A stretch of DNA of 64,000 nt from Paenibacillus oryzisoli (GCF_001653565.1 NZ_LYPB01000074.1:62001-126000), one strand, 5' to 3'; counted from the first letter of the stretch, positions 42,178 through 51,700 are shown. The notes: generated from the sequence alone by a model not told the origin. Program-made: numbers and translations.

Positions 42178-42417
42178 ATGAACAGCGTGGATAAAATCAA
42201 ATTTTTGATCTTTTACGGCAAAGCGCTAGAGACAACTTGTTACGGATATCTGGAGCTGAATCAAGATGGCCATATGATTGCACTCTACAATAGTTTCGGC
42301 GAGGAAATCGACATGTTAGGTGGGCATGAATTTGTCAGGATACGGGCGCTTGGACGATTCGATGATGAAGACCGCGATAATTTTTACTCCTTGTTAGAAA
42401 GTGATGGTGTAGGATGA
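42178..42417 (+). CDS. 79-residue hypothetical protein
   Basis: Preceded by AAGGAAGGAG. Product MNSVDKIKFLIFYGKALETT...FYSLLESDGVG is soluble and acidic at the C-terminus, with alternating beta-like stretches ('YGYLELNQDGHMIALYNSFGEEI'). No family recognised. Its stop overlaps an ATG (ATGA) of a 25-codon ORF that leads into an MFS fragment, so it may once have been the first gene of an operon. Confidence 0.55.
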   Translation: MNSVDKIKFLIFYGKALETTCYGYLELNQDGHMIALYNSFGEEIDMLGGHEFVRIRALGRFDDEDRDNFYSLLESDGVG

Positions 42418-42469
42418 ACGGACAGGTTCAAGAGGCAAGTGGAATAAAGAGAGGGGCGATGCTAGCTGC

Positions 42470-42835
42470 CCTGCTCAAACGGCAGGCATGAATCAACTCC
42501 CGCCTCACCTGGTCCCCCATGGTACAGCCATATACAATACGCTCCAGCAGATTGCTGGGGGAATTGGCATCGCTTTGTTCGTTGGCATCATGTCATCCGG
42601 AGCCAACCGTTATCTTCACCGTTCGCTCGATCCCGTTGCATTTGAAGATAAACCACAAAGCATCGTTGCCGGCTTGCAAACGGTTTTTGGAATTGAATGT
42701 ATTCTATCCATACTTGTATTGGTACTGGGTTGGTTTATAAATGGCCGTCTCGGTGCGCCGATTTCTCTCAAGAGAAAGAACCCTAAAACTTGGTGTCTTA
42801 GGGTTCTGAAACACTTATTTCGCCGTTATTTGTAA
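42470..42835 (+). pseudogene. C-terminal fragment of a DHA2-family MFS exporter
   Basis: From about 42470 one frame reads 'AQTAGMNQLPPHLVPHGTAI', then 'NTLQQIAGGIGIALFVGIMSSGA' and 'GLQTVFGIECILSILVLVLGWFI', which are the last three helices of 14-TM EmrB/QacA-type exporters, including the conserved N-L-P-x-x-x-x-x-HGTAIxNTLQQ loop. The first 11 helices are missing, and an unrelated short ORF occupies the junction. A deletion remnant. Confidence 0.8.
42770..42810 (-). terminator. Hairpin, possible minus-strand terminator
   Basis: AGAACCCTAA (42777-42786) pairs with TTAGGGTTCT (42798-42807). On the minus strand it is followed by TTCTCTT. It is 200 bp beyond the CarH-like gene, so the assignment to that gene is weak. 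Confidence 0.4.
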
Positions 42836-43010
42836 TACGGCTCAGCTTAATGGGATTATCGTCGGCCTGATTGTCGGTGATTCAGCTGTCGTTCCTCGTT
42901 TGTTCAACCGTTGCTCTCCTTAACAAACATACGGTATTGGTTTATATACCTTACATTCCCAAGCGTATTCTCCCCACCGATCGATGTCCATCCTGCTGAC
43001 CCAGTCATTC

Positions 43011-43892
43011 TTAAGCGTTGTGCCAATCTTCCCATTCTTCGACAGACATATAACGAACATTAGCTTTAGCAGGGCGCCATTCCTCTAATTCGAATGCGGC
43101 CCCCCCAAGAAGAAACCTCAATCGGGGATGGTTTCGTATGGCTAATTCAATCCACTCCAAGAGCTTGTCCACATGGCGTCGGTCCGTAACGGAAACGGCG
43201 ATAAAAGATACATTTTGACTCGCGATGATACTATCCAGATCCTTCAAAGGCGTATCGGGTCCTAAATACAATACCTCGGCTCCGCGTTTACGCAAGAATA
43301 GGCTAAACGACATGAGTCCGAGATGATGCCGTTCTCCCTCGGGGCAAAAAGCCAATACAACAGGCATGCTGGGATTCACCGGAAAAATTCTGAACAAGGC
43401 GGATATTCTTCGCATAATCGTTTCTGAAGCGAAATGCTCCTGTGCTACGACGATTTTTCCTTCCTCCCAATCCGATCCAGCCCTATATAGAACAGGAACA
43501 ATGATGCGTCGGAACGCCTCTTCGAAGTCATACAAGGCAAACGCCAGATCTATCGTCTCGTCCGCTTGGACGGATCTGAAATGGATCAAATCCATGTATA
43601 GCTTTTCGGCTAAAATGTCGTAAGTTCGAATGCTCGCCGCTTGTTCTGCTTCTTGTACTGGAGGGATAGGCTTGTTCTCCTGAACCAATTTCGCCACTGC
43701 TTCGCTGATCTTCAAGCCGTTTTGATCGATTTGGTTTTTAAGGAAGCGAAGCTTTGATAGATCTTCTTCGCTTAGCAGCCGATGTCCGCCACCGCTTCGG
43801 CTCGGAGTTATAACCCCGTATCGGTTCTCCCAGGCACGAATCGTTACGACTGGGATACCAAGCAGCTCCGACGCCTTTTTCATGCTATACAT
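43011..43892 (-). CDS. CarH-like MerR regulator with cobalamin-binding domain
   Basis: 293 residues. MerR HTH at 1-70 ('MKKASELLGIPVVTIRAWENRYGVITPSRSGGGHRLLSEEDLSKL'), a helical B12-capping domain with Trp142 and Glu152-His153 (the W-x9-EH motif of CarH), and a Rossmann B12-binding domain with E187-R-H189-H-L-G192 (ExHxxG; H189 would ligate cobalt) and 'AEVLYLGPDTPLKDL'. CarH/LitR proteins bind adenosylcobalamin as dark tetramers and fall off DNA in light. Residue 143, next to the Trp, is Glu rather than the His that takes over cobalt ligation in Thermus CarH. It is divergent from a four-gene operon. Confidence 0.88.
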   Translation of the reverse strand: MYSMKKASELLGIPVVTIRAWENRYGVITPSRSGGGHRLLSEEDLSKLRFLKNQIDQNGLKISEAVAKLVQENKPIPPVQEAEQAASIRTYDILAEKLYMDLIHFRSVQADETIDLAFALYDFEEAFRRIIVPVLYRAGSDWEEGKIVVAQEHFASETIMRRISALFRIFPVNPSMPVVLAFCPEGERHHLGLMSFSLFLRKRGAEVLYLGPDTPLKDLDSIIASQNVSFIAVSVTDRRHVDKLLEWIELAIRNHPRLRFLLGGAAFELEEWRPAKANVRYMSVEEWEDWHNA

Positions 43893-44000
43893 GATTTCGT
43901 CCCCTCCTCCACTTAATTATACATAATCAATACAAAATGAGGAGAGCTTTGTCAAAAATTTCATCGATTTTATGAACTTTTCATTGATTCCCAAAATTTA

Positions 44001-44050
44001 TTGATAATTCTGTATAGATTTTGTACAATTATGATTATAAAATCTATACA
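44001..44050 (+). promoter_or_regulatory. Promoter and long inverted repeat controlling the CarH-linked operon
   Basis: TTGATA (44001-44006), 17-bp spacer, TACAAT (44024-44029). TGTATAGATTTT (44011-44022) and AAAATCTATACA (44039-44050) form a perfect 12-bp inverted repeat whose left arm fills the spacer and whose right arm lies just after the start site. A related ATACATAATCAATACAAAA stretch lies at 43920 near the regulator's own start. Confidence 0.75.
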
Positions 44051-44070
44051 TAACCGAGGAGCTCATTCCC

Positions 44071-45003
44071 ATGAACAGAAATCAAGCAACGGCTTTAATA
44101 GAGATACATGGCGATACGAAACTTCGTGCATTAATGACGGCCATCGAAAGCTCCCTTGCCATGATTGAATTCGACATGGAAGGCAATGTGCTTTATGCCA
44201 ACGATAATTTCGCGAACTCCATGGGCTATCAATCCTCGGAAATGCGCGGCATGCGACATACGGCTTTCTGTACGCCCGAATTTCGAAACAGTGCTCACTA
44301 TCATAAGCTGTGGGAAGGATTAAGGCAAGGCAAGGCGTTTCAGAACAAAATCCATAGAGTGCGAAAAGACGGGCGTCTTATTTGGCTTGAAGCTACTTAT
44401 ATGCCGATCCTCGGTGAAGATGGACTACCGTTCGGCGTGTTGAAGATCGCCACTAACATCGATGAGCGGGAACAAGCGGCTGCCCGATTGACCGGGGATC
44501 TTTTACGGATGTCCGAGGATCTGCTTCACCGGGCAAAGGAAGGCATAGCTCGCAGCAGGGAAATCGAAGAAGCGGTTAGCAACGTCGTTTCGGGCTCCGA
44601 GGAGAATATGGCTGTTTTGCTTCAATTGGAACACCAGTCCCATTCCATTCGCAAAATCGTACGATCCATCAAAGACGTTGCTTCACAAACAAATCTTCTT
44701 GCCCTTAACGCGGCAATCGAAGCTGCTCACGCAAAGGAGCACGGGCGAGGTTTCGCTGTAGTGGCTAGCGAGGTGCGCAAGCTTGCAGCACAAGTCGAAC
44801 AAGCGACTAAGGAAGCAAGCAAATACGTCGCAGAAATCGAGGCTCAGGTCCGGGAAGTCGGAGAAAGCACGAAACGCTCGCAGATTTACGCTTCCGAGAG
44901 CCAGAGACGAATCCAGCAAGCTATAGGAGAGTTCCAGGACATCGGGAAAGCCACCTCTAAGCTAGATGGGAAAGCGAACGAAATCAAGTTGATCCTGAAT
45001 TAA
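44071..45003 (+). CDS. Soluble PAS-MCP chemoreceptor-like protein
   Basis: 310 residues, no membrane segment. PAS at ~20-130 ('LAMIEFDMEGNVLYANDNFANSMGYQSSEMRGMRHTAFC', then PAC 'RVRKDGRLIWLEATYMPILGEDG'), then a signalling hairpin containing 'SIKDVASQTNLLALNAAIEAAHAKEHGRGFAVVASEVRKLAAQ', the conserved CheA/CheW tip of methyl-accepting proteins. First gene behind the CarH-type promoter. It would feed PAS input into the chemotaxis array or act on the next gene products. PAS ligand unknown. Confidence 0.88.
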   Translation: MNRNQATALIEIHGDTKLRALMTAIESSLAMIEFDMEGNVLYANDNFANSMGYQSSEMRGMRHTAFCTPEFRNSAHYHKLWEGLRQGKAFQNKIHRVRKDGRLIWLEATYMPILGEDGLPFGVLKIATNIDEREQAAARLTGDLLRMSEDLLHRAKEGIARSREIEEAVSNVVSGSEENMAVLLQLEHQSHSIRKIVRSIKDVASQTNLLALNAAIEAAHAKEHGRGFAVVASEVRKLAAQVEQATKEASKYVAEIEAQVREVGESTKRSQIYASESQRRIQQAIGEFQDIGKATSKLDGKANEIKLILN

Positions 45004-45036
45004 CGACAAATCCGATTTCAACGGGAGGAAATGCTA

Positions 45037-46047
45037 ATGAGCTGCCAGGGTTGCGGACTGAATGAGTTGCTCATCGAAATTAAAGTTGAGGGGCCCCATA
45101 ACCGGAATTTGTTGCGTGACGTGTCTAATCTTATGCAAATTAGAAAAGCCCTGCATCATGAGAATGAAGATACTTTAACGATTAGAGAGTTCGGAGCTCG
45201 TGAGCTTGCGGACTTTTGCAATGATCACCTGGATCAAGAGAAAATGAGAATTCGGCTGCCGGGAGAGGACTGGAGGTCCATGTCGGAGCTTCTGGTGATT
45301 GCTGAAACGAAGTGGATCGACAAGTTAATTGCTGAGCGTCGGGTTTTCATGTATTTCCAACCTATTGTTGACAGCGAAGAACGGACCTATGCCTATGAAG
45401 CATTAGCGAGATTCACGGACGAAGACGGTTCCGTGCTTTATCCGAACATCGTTTTCCCCGCTGCCAAGAAACGCGGTCGGCTATACGTTTTAGACCGACT
45501 ATGCAGGATGAAAGCAGTAGAAGAAGCTGCTCCGCTTCGAGCCAAAATGTTTATTAATTTTATACCAACGTCCATTTATTCTCCCGAATTTTGTTTAAAG
45601 TCCACCATCGAGTTAGCCACAAAATTGAACATTGACCCTTCGCTATTTGTTTTCGAAGTTGTTGAAACTGAGAAGACCGAAGACTTAGCGCATTTGAAGC
45701 GTATATTGGCGTTTTACAAGGAAAAAGGGTTTAAATATGCCCTTGATGATGTTGGGGAAGGTTTCAGTACGATAGAAATGCTGTCAGAGCTTAAGCCTCA
45801 TTATATGAAATTGGATCGTTCCCATGTACATGGCGTCTCACGAAATTCGGCGATGCAGCGGACAGCTGAACTTTTCCTTGAATCAGCTATACGCATCGGG
45901 GCAGTACCGCTGGCGGAAGGTATCGAATCCAGAGAAGATTTCGAATGGTTAAAACAACGAGGGTATCGGCTATTTCAAGGCTACTTATTCGGAAAACCCA
46001 GCCTTCCTCCGAGCCCTCAACAGGAGGTCCAGACTTGCAAGTTCTAA
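45037..46047 (+). CDS. EAL-domain protein (c-di-GMP phosphodiesterase-like)
   Basis: 336 residues from MSCQGCGLNELLIEIKVEG; GGGAGG is 8 bases before this ATG. The N-terminus has a CxxC pair (Cys3, Cys6). EAL signature 'YAYEALARF' (EAL at 121-123), 'FEVVETEK', 'YALDDVGEGFSTIEML' (canonical DDFGTG, so Gly/Phe changes), 'KLDRSHV' and 'LAEGIESREDF'. The metal and base residues E, D-D, K and E are present, so hydrolysis is possible, but the altered DDVGEG loop leaves doubt. Its N-terminal sensor domain is not recognised. Overlaps the next gene. Confidence 0.82.
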   Translation: MSCQGCGLNELLIEIKVEGPHNRNLLRDVSNLMQIRKALHHENEDTLTIREFGARELADFCNDHLDQEKMRIRLPGEDWRSMSELLVIAETKWIDKLIAERRVFMYFQPIVDSEERTYAYEALARFTDEDGSVLYPNIVFPAAKKRGRLYVLDRLCRMKAVEEAAPLRAKMFINFIPTSIYSPEFCLKSTIELATKLNIDPSLFVFEVVETEKTEDLAHLKRILAFYKEKGFKYALDDVGEGFSTIEMLSELKPHYMKLDRSHVHGVSRNSAMQRTAELFLESAIRIGAVPLAEGIESREDFEWLKQRGYRLFQGYLFGKPSLPPSPQQEVQTCKF

Positions 46048-47846
46048 ATCACCCTACGTTATTCCGCATGATCTTGGCCGGAGCCAACGAAATTATATCG
46101 AGGGAAAAAGAGTTGAATGCTATCAACGTTTTCCCCGTTCCTGATGGGGATACGGGAAGCAACCTTGCGCACTTAATGCGAATGCTCGTACGGGAGACGA
46201 AATGGAGCGATACCTCCTCCGAGATGCTCGAAAGTATGAAACGGGCTTGCTTGAGAGGCTCGCGCGGCAACTCGGGCATGATTTTCTCTCAGTTTATCCT
46301 TTCTATGTGCAGCTATATGACCGCTCGCCCAGAGCTGAAGATTGCACAGTTTATTGAAATGTGTGAGCAATCTGTGGCCATGTCCCGACGTTCCGTGCAT
46401 GAACCGCAGGAAGGAACCGTGTTGTCAGTCATGGATGACTGGGTCAACGTTCTTCAAACCGCGTTCGCTCCTTCGGAGGGGCTTGCAGACATGCTACATC
46501 GCTCTTACGCTGAGGCGTGCATCTCGTTGGAGAATACGAAACACCAGCTGGAAGTGCTTCGAAAACATAACGTCGTCGATGCGGGAGCGCGAGGCTTTAT
46601 CCATTTCTTGCAGGGATTTATTGCATCATTAGACGATACATTCCCGATTGCTGAGCAGATCTTTGATGAACAGGAACCATTCGCTTCCACCGACGACATT
46701 GTCCACAATCCATCCCATGATCTCTCCGATTCCCTTGCGTATCGGTATTGTACCGAATTTATGTTCGACATTAAGACGAGTTTAGAAGAAGTCAAAGGGC
46801 ATATCGCGACTTTGGGTAACTCGATGGTAGCTGTTGGTGACGGTATTCAGGGCAAAATTCATATTCATACTAACGTTCCTGCTCGGGTCGCCGAGGTAAT
46901 TCAAAATAACGGCTGGATCGTCTATCAGAAGGTTGAAGACATGAAGCGGCAGAAAGATATGATTTACAATCGCCAAGCATCTATTGCCCTTGTGATCGAC
47001 TCTGCTTGCGATATGCCAGAAACGTGGCTGGATGACTATCAGATTCATAGGATCCCTCTACATCTACAGCTCGGTCGTTCCACCTATCTAGATAAAGTAA
47101 CCCTTCAATTAGATACATTCTATGACAAGCTTGAGTGGATGACCGAACAGCCGACTACCTCGCAGCCTGCTCAAGAAACCATTACGTTGCTCTATGAACA
47201 GTTATTGACTCATTATGACCATATAATTTCTATACACCTATCTAAGCCGCTAAGCGGCACCTATGATGCATGCCGACAAGCAGCCGAACGTATTGATTCG
47301 GACAGAATACATGTGGTAGATTCGAGAACTTTGTCCGGCGCTTATGGGCTTATCGTTCATGAAACCGCTGAGGCGGTTAAAGCAGGGAAACCGATCGAGG
47401 AGGTGCTTGATTTGCTAGCATCATCCATATCCCGTTCGGAAATTCTCGTGAGCGTGCCGACGTTGAAGCACATGATTAGAGGCGGACGAGTAAGCCCGCT
47501 TCAGGGGAAAATCGCAAGATGGCTCGATATGAAACCCATTGTATCTGTCAATCAAGAAGGCCAATCGATCCTCTATGGAAAAACCTTTTATAAACAATCC
47601 AATCTAGGCAAAATGCTGAAAATGATTTCACTCATTCATCGCCGCAATCCAATCCAACGTTATGTTATCCTTCATGCTGGAGCTGAAGCGGACAGCGCGC
47701 GTTACGTAGAAGAAATGGTTCGGATGACTGGACAAAACCCGCTGTATATCACCGGAGTAGCACCTGTTATCGGACTGCATGCAGGCAAGGGAGCGGTGAG
47801 CGTGGCTATGATGCTTAGCGGCAAAAATACAAGGAGGAATACGTAA
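46035..47846 (+). CDS. DAK2-DegV fusion, fatty-acid-kinase-like (FakA/FakB in one chain)
   Basis: 603 residues from a TTG start with GGAGG 7 bases before it; the frame overlaps the EAL stop by 13 bases. N-terminal DAK2/DhaL-like nucleotide domain: 'NAINVFPVPDGDTGSNLAHLM' (Mg-binding Asp cluster) and 'RGSRGNSGMIFSQF', then 'VVDAGARGFIHFLQGF'. From about residue 315 a DegV domain: 'ALVIDSACDMP', 'SIHLSKPLSGTYDACRQAAE', 'TLKHMIRGGRVSPLQGKIARWLDMKPIVSV'. In Firmicutes FakA phosphorylates a fatty acid held by a separate DegV protein FakB; here both are joined. Co-transcribed with a DUF1295 membrane protein, it points to lipid metabolism. Confidence 0.87.
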   Translation: MQVLNHPTLFRMILAGANEIISREKELNAINVFPVPDGDTGSNLAHLMRMLVRETKWSDTSSEMLESMKRACLRGSRGNSGMIFSQFILSMCSYMTARPELKIAQFIEMCEQSVAMSRRSVHEPQEGTVLSVMDDWVNVLQTAFAPSEGLADMLHRSYAEACISLENTKHQLEVLRKHNVVDAGARGFIHFLQGFIASLDDTFPIAEQIFDEQEPFASTDDIVHNPSHDLSDSLAYRYCTEFMFDIKTSLEEVKGHIATLGNSMVAVGDGIQGKIHIHTNVPARVAEVIQNNGWIVYQKVEDMKRQKDMIYNRQASIALVIDSACDMPETWLDDYQIHRIPLHLQLGRSTYLDKVTLQLDTFYDKLEWMTEQPTTSQPAQETITLLYEQLLTHYDHIISIHLSKPLSGTYDACRQAAERIDSDRIHVVDSRTLSGAYGLIVHETAEAVKAGKPIEEVLDLLASSISRSEILVSVPTLKHMIRGGRVSPLQGKIARWLDMKPIVSVNQEGQSILYGKTFYKQSNLGKMLKMISLIHRRNPIQRYVILHAGAEADSARYVEEMVRMTGQNPLYITGVAPVIGLHAGKGAVSVAMMLSGKNTRRNT

Positions 47847-48626
47847 ATGTGGGTATTATATGGAATCAGTGGAGTTGCTGTCTTTATTTTTATGTCCTTA
47901 TTATTCTTTATAGCGCAAGTCAAGAAAGACAACTCGATTGTAGATATCGGCTGGGGCTTAGGATTCGTCATCATCGCACTGACGACGTTCATGTATCAGC
48001 AAGGTTATGACGGTAGACAATTACTGATCACGATCTTGGTGTGCATATGGGGTATTCGGTTGGCGGTCTATCTATTCATTCGTTCAATTGGTCGAGGGGA
48101 AGATTACCGCTATGCCAACTTCCGTAAACAATGGGGCAGCCGTGCTGTGCTCATCGCCTTTTTCCGCGTCTTCATGATGCAAGGATTCATTATGCTGCTG
48201 CTCGCATATCCGATCATTCGCGTTCATTCGAAACAGATGGGTGCCTTTGATTTAACCGCTTACCTCGGTTTGGCTGTATGGATTGTCGGATTCATGTTCC
48301 AAACGATCGGGGATTGGCAACTTCGACAATTTAAGAAGAACCGCCGGAATCAAGAAGAAGTGCTGACAAGCGGGTTATGGCGCTATACTCGCCATCCCAA
48401 TTACTTTGGCGAGGCTGTGATGTGGTGGGGAATCGCACTCATCGTCCTCCCTTTGCCCGGCGGTTGGGGTGCGTTAATCAGTTCCCTATTAATTAATCTT
48501 CTACTAATTAAGGTTTCCGGTGTACCGTTCCTTGATCGGCGTTACGCAAATAATCTGGCTTATCAGCAATATAAAAGAGAAACGAATCGATTCCTACCAT
48601 GGTTTCCTAGAATCGAACGGCGGTAA
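47847..48626 (+). CDS. DUF1295 / steroid-reductase-like membrane protein
   Basis: 259 residues, about seven helices. 'DIGWGLGFVIIALTTF', 'GRGEDYRYANFRKQWG', 'DWQLRQFKK..RNQEEVLTSGLWRYTRHPNYFGEAVMWWGIALI' (the HPNYFGE motif shared with isoprenylcysteine methyltransferases and steroid 5-alpha reductases). Possibly reduces or modifies a lipid. It begins directly after the stop of the DAK2-DegV gene (TAAATG) with AAGGAGG upstream. Members of this family are often found near B12-photoreceptor regulators. Confidence 0.85.
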   Translation: MWVLYGISGVAVFIFMSLLFFIAQVKKDNSIVDIGWGLGFVIIALTTFMYQQGYDGRQLLITILVCIWGIRLAVYLFIRSIGRGEDYRYANFRKQWGSRAVLIAFFRVFMMQGFIMLLLAYPIIRVHSKQMGAFDLTAYLGLAVWIVGFMFQTIGDWQLRQFKKNRRNQEEVLTSGLWRYTRHPNYFGEAVMWWGIALIVLPLPGGWGALISSLLINLLLIKVSGVPFLDRRYANNLAYQQYKRETNRFLPWFPRIERR

Positions 48627-48691
48627 ATGTACGCTTCGAAGCTGCAGATAATGATACTTGTTTATATTTCATTGGATGAGCCAAAAAACTA

Positions 48692-48731
48692 CAAAGAGCT
48701 AAGCAGCCAAGCTGCTTAGCTCTTTGATTTA
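48692..48731. terminator. Bidirectional terminator between the CarH-linked operon and the SLH gene
   Basis: CAAAGAGCTAAGCAGC pairs with GCTGCTTAGCTCTTTG, a perfect 16-bp stem with a 3-base loop. Confidence 0.92.
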
Positions 48732-51700
48732 TTGAATGTCTTGAATTAATTTCTTGATAGAAGTGTCACTTTCTAGAGCATAGATAATAACGGTTATGGC
48801 TTCCGCTCGACTAGCATGGCTATCTGGTTTAAATGTATCGTTGGTTACCCCTTGAATCAGTTTGGCAGATGAGGATTTTTGGATAGCATCCTTCGCCCAA
48901 TAGTCACTGCTAACATCATTAAAGTTAGTGGTTGCACCTTTTCCCAACAGATTTAGATCTAGTACCCGTGCTATAATCGTTACCATCTCCGCACGGGTGA
49001 TCTCAGCATCCGGCTTAAAGCTGCTATCATCGTATCCGCTCACAATACCGAGGGAAGCTAACGTACGGATATAGGCAGAAGCCCAATGTGAGGAAGTATC
49101 ACTGAACGAAGCTACAGCCTTGCCTTGCTCAAGACCAAAAGCGCGGAAAATCATAGTCGCAAACTCAGCTCTGGTCACTGGAGCATCTGGATGGATCGTT
49201 TGATCTGGGTAACCACTGATAATACGCAATTTCACGGCAACCTTGATATTTGGGACACTCCAATGTTGAGAGATATCACTAAATTCTACACTTGTGTTCT
49301 TAGTAGCGGCTATTGCATCTTTGACCGTTTTGATAACCGCCTCCTGATCAATTACATGATTCTTAAAGGGACTAACTGGTAGATTCAGTGTTTCATTGTT
49401 TGTAGATGGAGGAGCTTCACTGTCACTTGGTGTTGACGTTGATGTTGGTGTTTGTACAGATCCACGCGTCGCCGTAATCGTATAAGTAGTTGTAGTATCG
49501 TTCTGTGCCGTTACTGCAATTTGAATTACATTGGATCCGACAAGCAAATCTGCGGTGCGATACGCATACACATTATTCGTTACAGCACTGTAAGTTGCCC
49601 CGGTAACTGTAAGGGATTGGCTTAAATTCCCTTTAGTTATATAAAAAGTAAGTCTATCCACTGAGTTCGGAACATCCACTCGATAATTAACTTCCGACGC
49701 TGTAAATGCTGGTGTTAACATGCTTTGATCTACCGACAACGCTGATAATGAGGCTATTGATGAATACCATTTCGCATATAACATCATATTGTCAGTAATG
49801 ACATTATTGAAATTGAATGTAGTTATCAAACTGCTGTCGCTGTACCATCCGGCGAATGTATAATTAAGTTTCGTCGGGTCTGCAGGTCGGGAGGCACTGC
49901 CGTTATAGCTCACTGTCTGGCTGTTTACAGCCGAACCGCCATTGCTGTCGAAGCTTACCAGTAGCGATGCATGGACGGTCACCTTGGCTGCTTGGCTCAC
50001 AGCCGTCGCCGTCTGCGTACCGTTGATACTGTTGTTCGTGTTCGTCACCACTACATAATAATAGCTTTCGCCCGCGCTTGCCGTCGGCGCCGCATACGTC
50101 TCGCTTGTTGCGCTGCCGATTAGTGTGCCGCCGCTATTACTATTCGTCGTGTTGCTGTACCACTGGTAGCTCAGCAAACCGTTGTCGCTTACCGTCGCTG
50201 TAACGGACAGCGTCGGACTTGTATCGCCAACGTTCACCGTCTGATCCGTTGGCTGCACGCTGATGCTCGGCGCTTCGGCGTTCACCAGCGCGTTCACCGT
50301 CACTTTCGCAGCGCTGCTCGTGGTCGAAGCTGTCTGCGTACCGCTCACGCTGACGTTCGTATTCGTTACGACGACATAGTAATACGTCGTACCTGTACTT
50401 GCCGTCGGCGCCGCATACGTCTCGCTTGTTGCGCTGCCGATTAGCGTGCCGCCGCTGTTACTGTTCGTCGTGTTGCTGTACCACTGGTAGCTCAGCAAGC
50501 CGTTGTCGCTCACCGTCGCTGTAACGGACAGCGTCGGACTTGTATCGCCCTCGTTCACCGTCTGATCCGTTGGCTCCACGCTGATGCTCGGCGCTTCGGC
50601 GTTCACCAGCGCGTTCACCGTCACCTTCGCAGCGCTGCTCGTGGTCGAGGCTGTCTGCGTACCGCTCACGCTAGCGTTCGTATTCGTTACGACGACATAG
50701 TAATACGTCGTACCTGTACTTGCCGTCGGCGCCGCATACGTCTCGCTTGTTGCGCTGCCGATTAGCGTGCCGCCGCTGTTACTGTTCGTCGTGTTGCTGT
50801 ACCACTGGTAGCTCAGCAAGCCGTTGTCGCTCACCGTCGCTGTAACGGACAGCGTCGGACTTGTATCGCCAACGTTCACCGTCTGTTCCGTTGGCTGCAC
50901 GCTGATGCTCGGCGCTTCGGCGTTCACCAGCGCGTTCACCGTCACCTTCGCAGCGCTGCTCGTGGTCGAAGCTGTCTGCGTACCGCTCACGCTAGCGTTC
51001 GTATTCGTTACGACGACATAGTAATACGTCGTACCCGCGCTTGCCGTCGGCGCCGCATACGTCTCGCTTGTTGCGCTGCCGATTAGCGTGCCGCCGCTGT
51101 TACTGTTCGTCGTGTTGCTGTACCACTGGTAGCTCAGCAAGCCGTTGTCGCTCACCGTCGCTGTAACGGACAGCGTCGGACTTGTATCGCCAACGTTCAC
51201 CGTCTGTTCCGTTGGCTGCACGCTGATGCTCGGCGCTTCGGCGTTCACCAGCGCGTTCACCGTCACCTTCGCAGCGCTGCTCGTGGTCGAAGCTGTCTGC
51301 GTACCGCTCACGCTAGCGTTCGTATTCGTTACGACGACATAGTAATACGTCGTACCCGCGCTTGCCGTCGGCGCCGCATACGTCTCGCTTGTTGCGCTGC
51401 CGATTAGCGTGCCGCCGCTGTTACTGTTCGTCGTGTTGCTGTACCACTGGTAGCTCAGCAAACCGTTGTCGCTTACCGTCGCTGTAACGGACAGCGTCGG
51501 ACTTGTATCGCCCTCGTTCGCCGTCTGGTTCGACGGCTGCACGCTAATGCTTGGCGCTTCGGCGTTCAAAGACGCCACCGTTTGCCGGATCGTCCCCTGT
51601 TGACCCGTCACCACATAAGTGCCGTTACCAGAAGCCAGACCCCATAACCCTCCCGTGTATCCGGAGTTATGACTCGTCCAGGTAATACCGTTAGTAGAGG

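Noticed and set aside
42414..42491. 25-codon ORF overlapping the 79-residue gene
   Set aside because: It reads into the MFS fragment junction and has no support besides an ATGA overlap; it is probably a by-product of the deletion.
50824..51342. Two identical 65-codon plus-strand ORFs
   Set aside because: They are antisense shadows of the 321-bp repeats of the SLH gene.
49977..51560. Regular repeats considered as a CRISPR array
   Set aside because: The 321-bp period is coding, in frame, and gives Ig-like domains. There are no short direct repeats with unique spacers and no cas genes.
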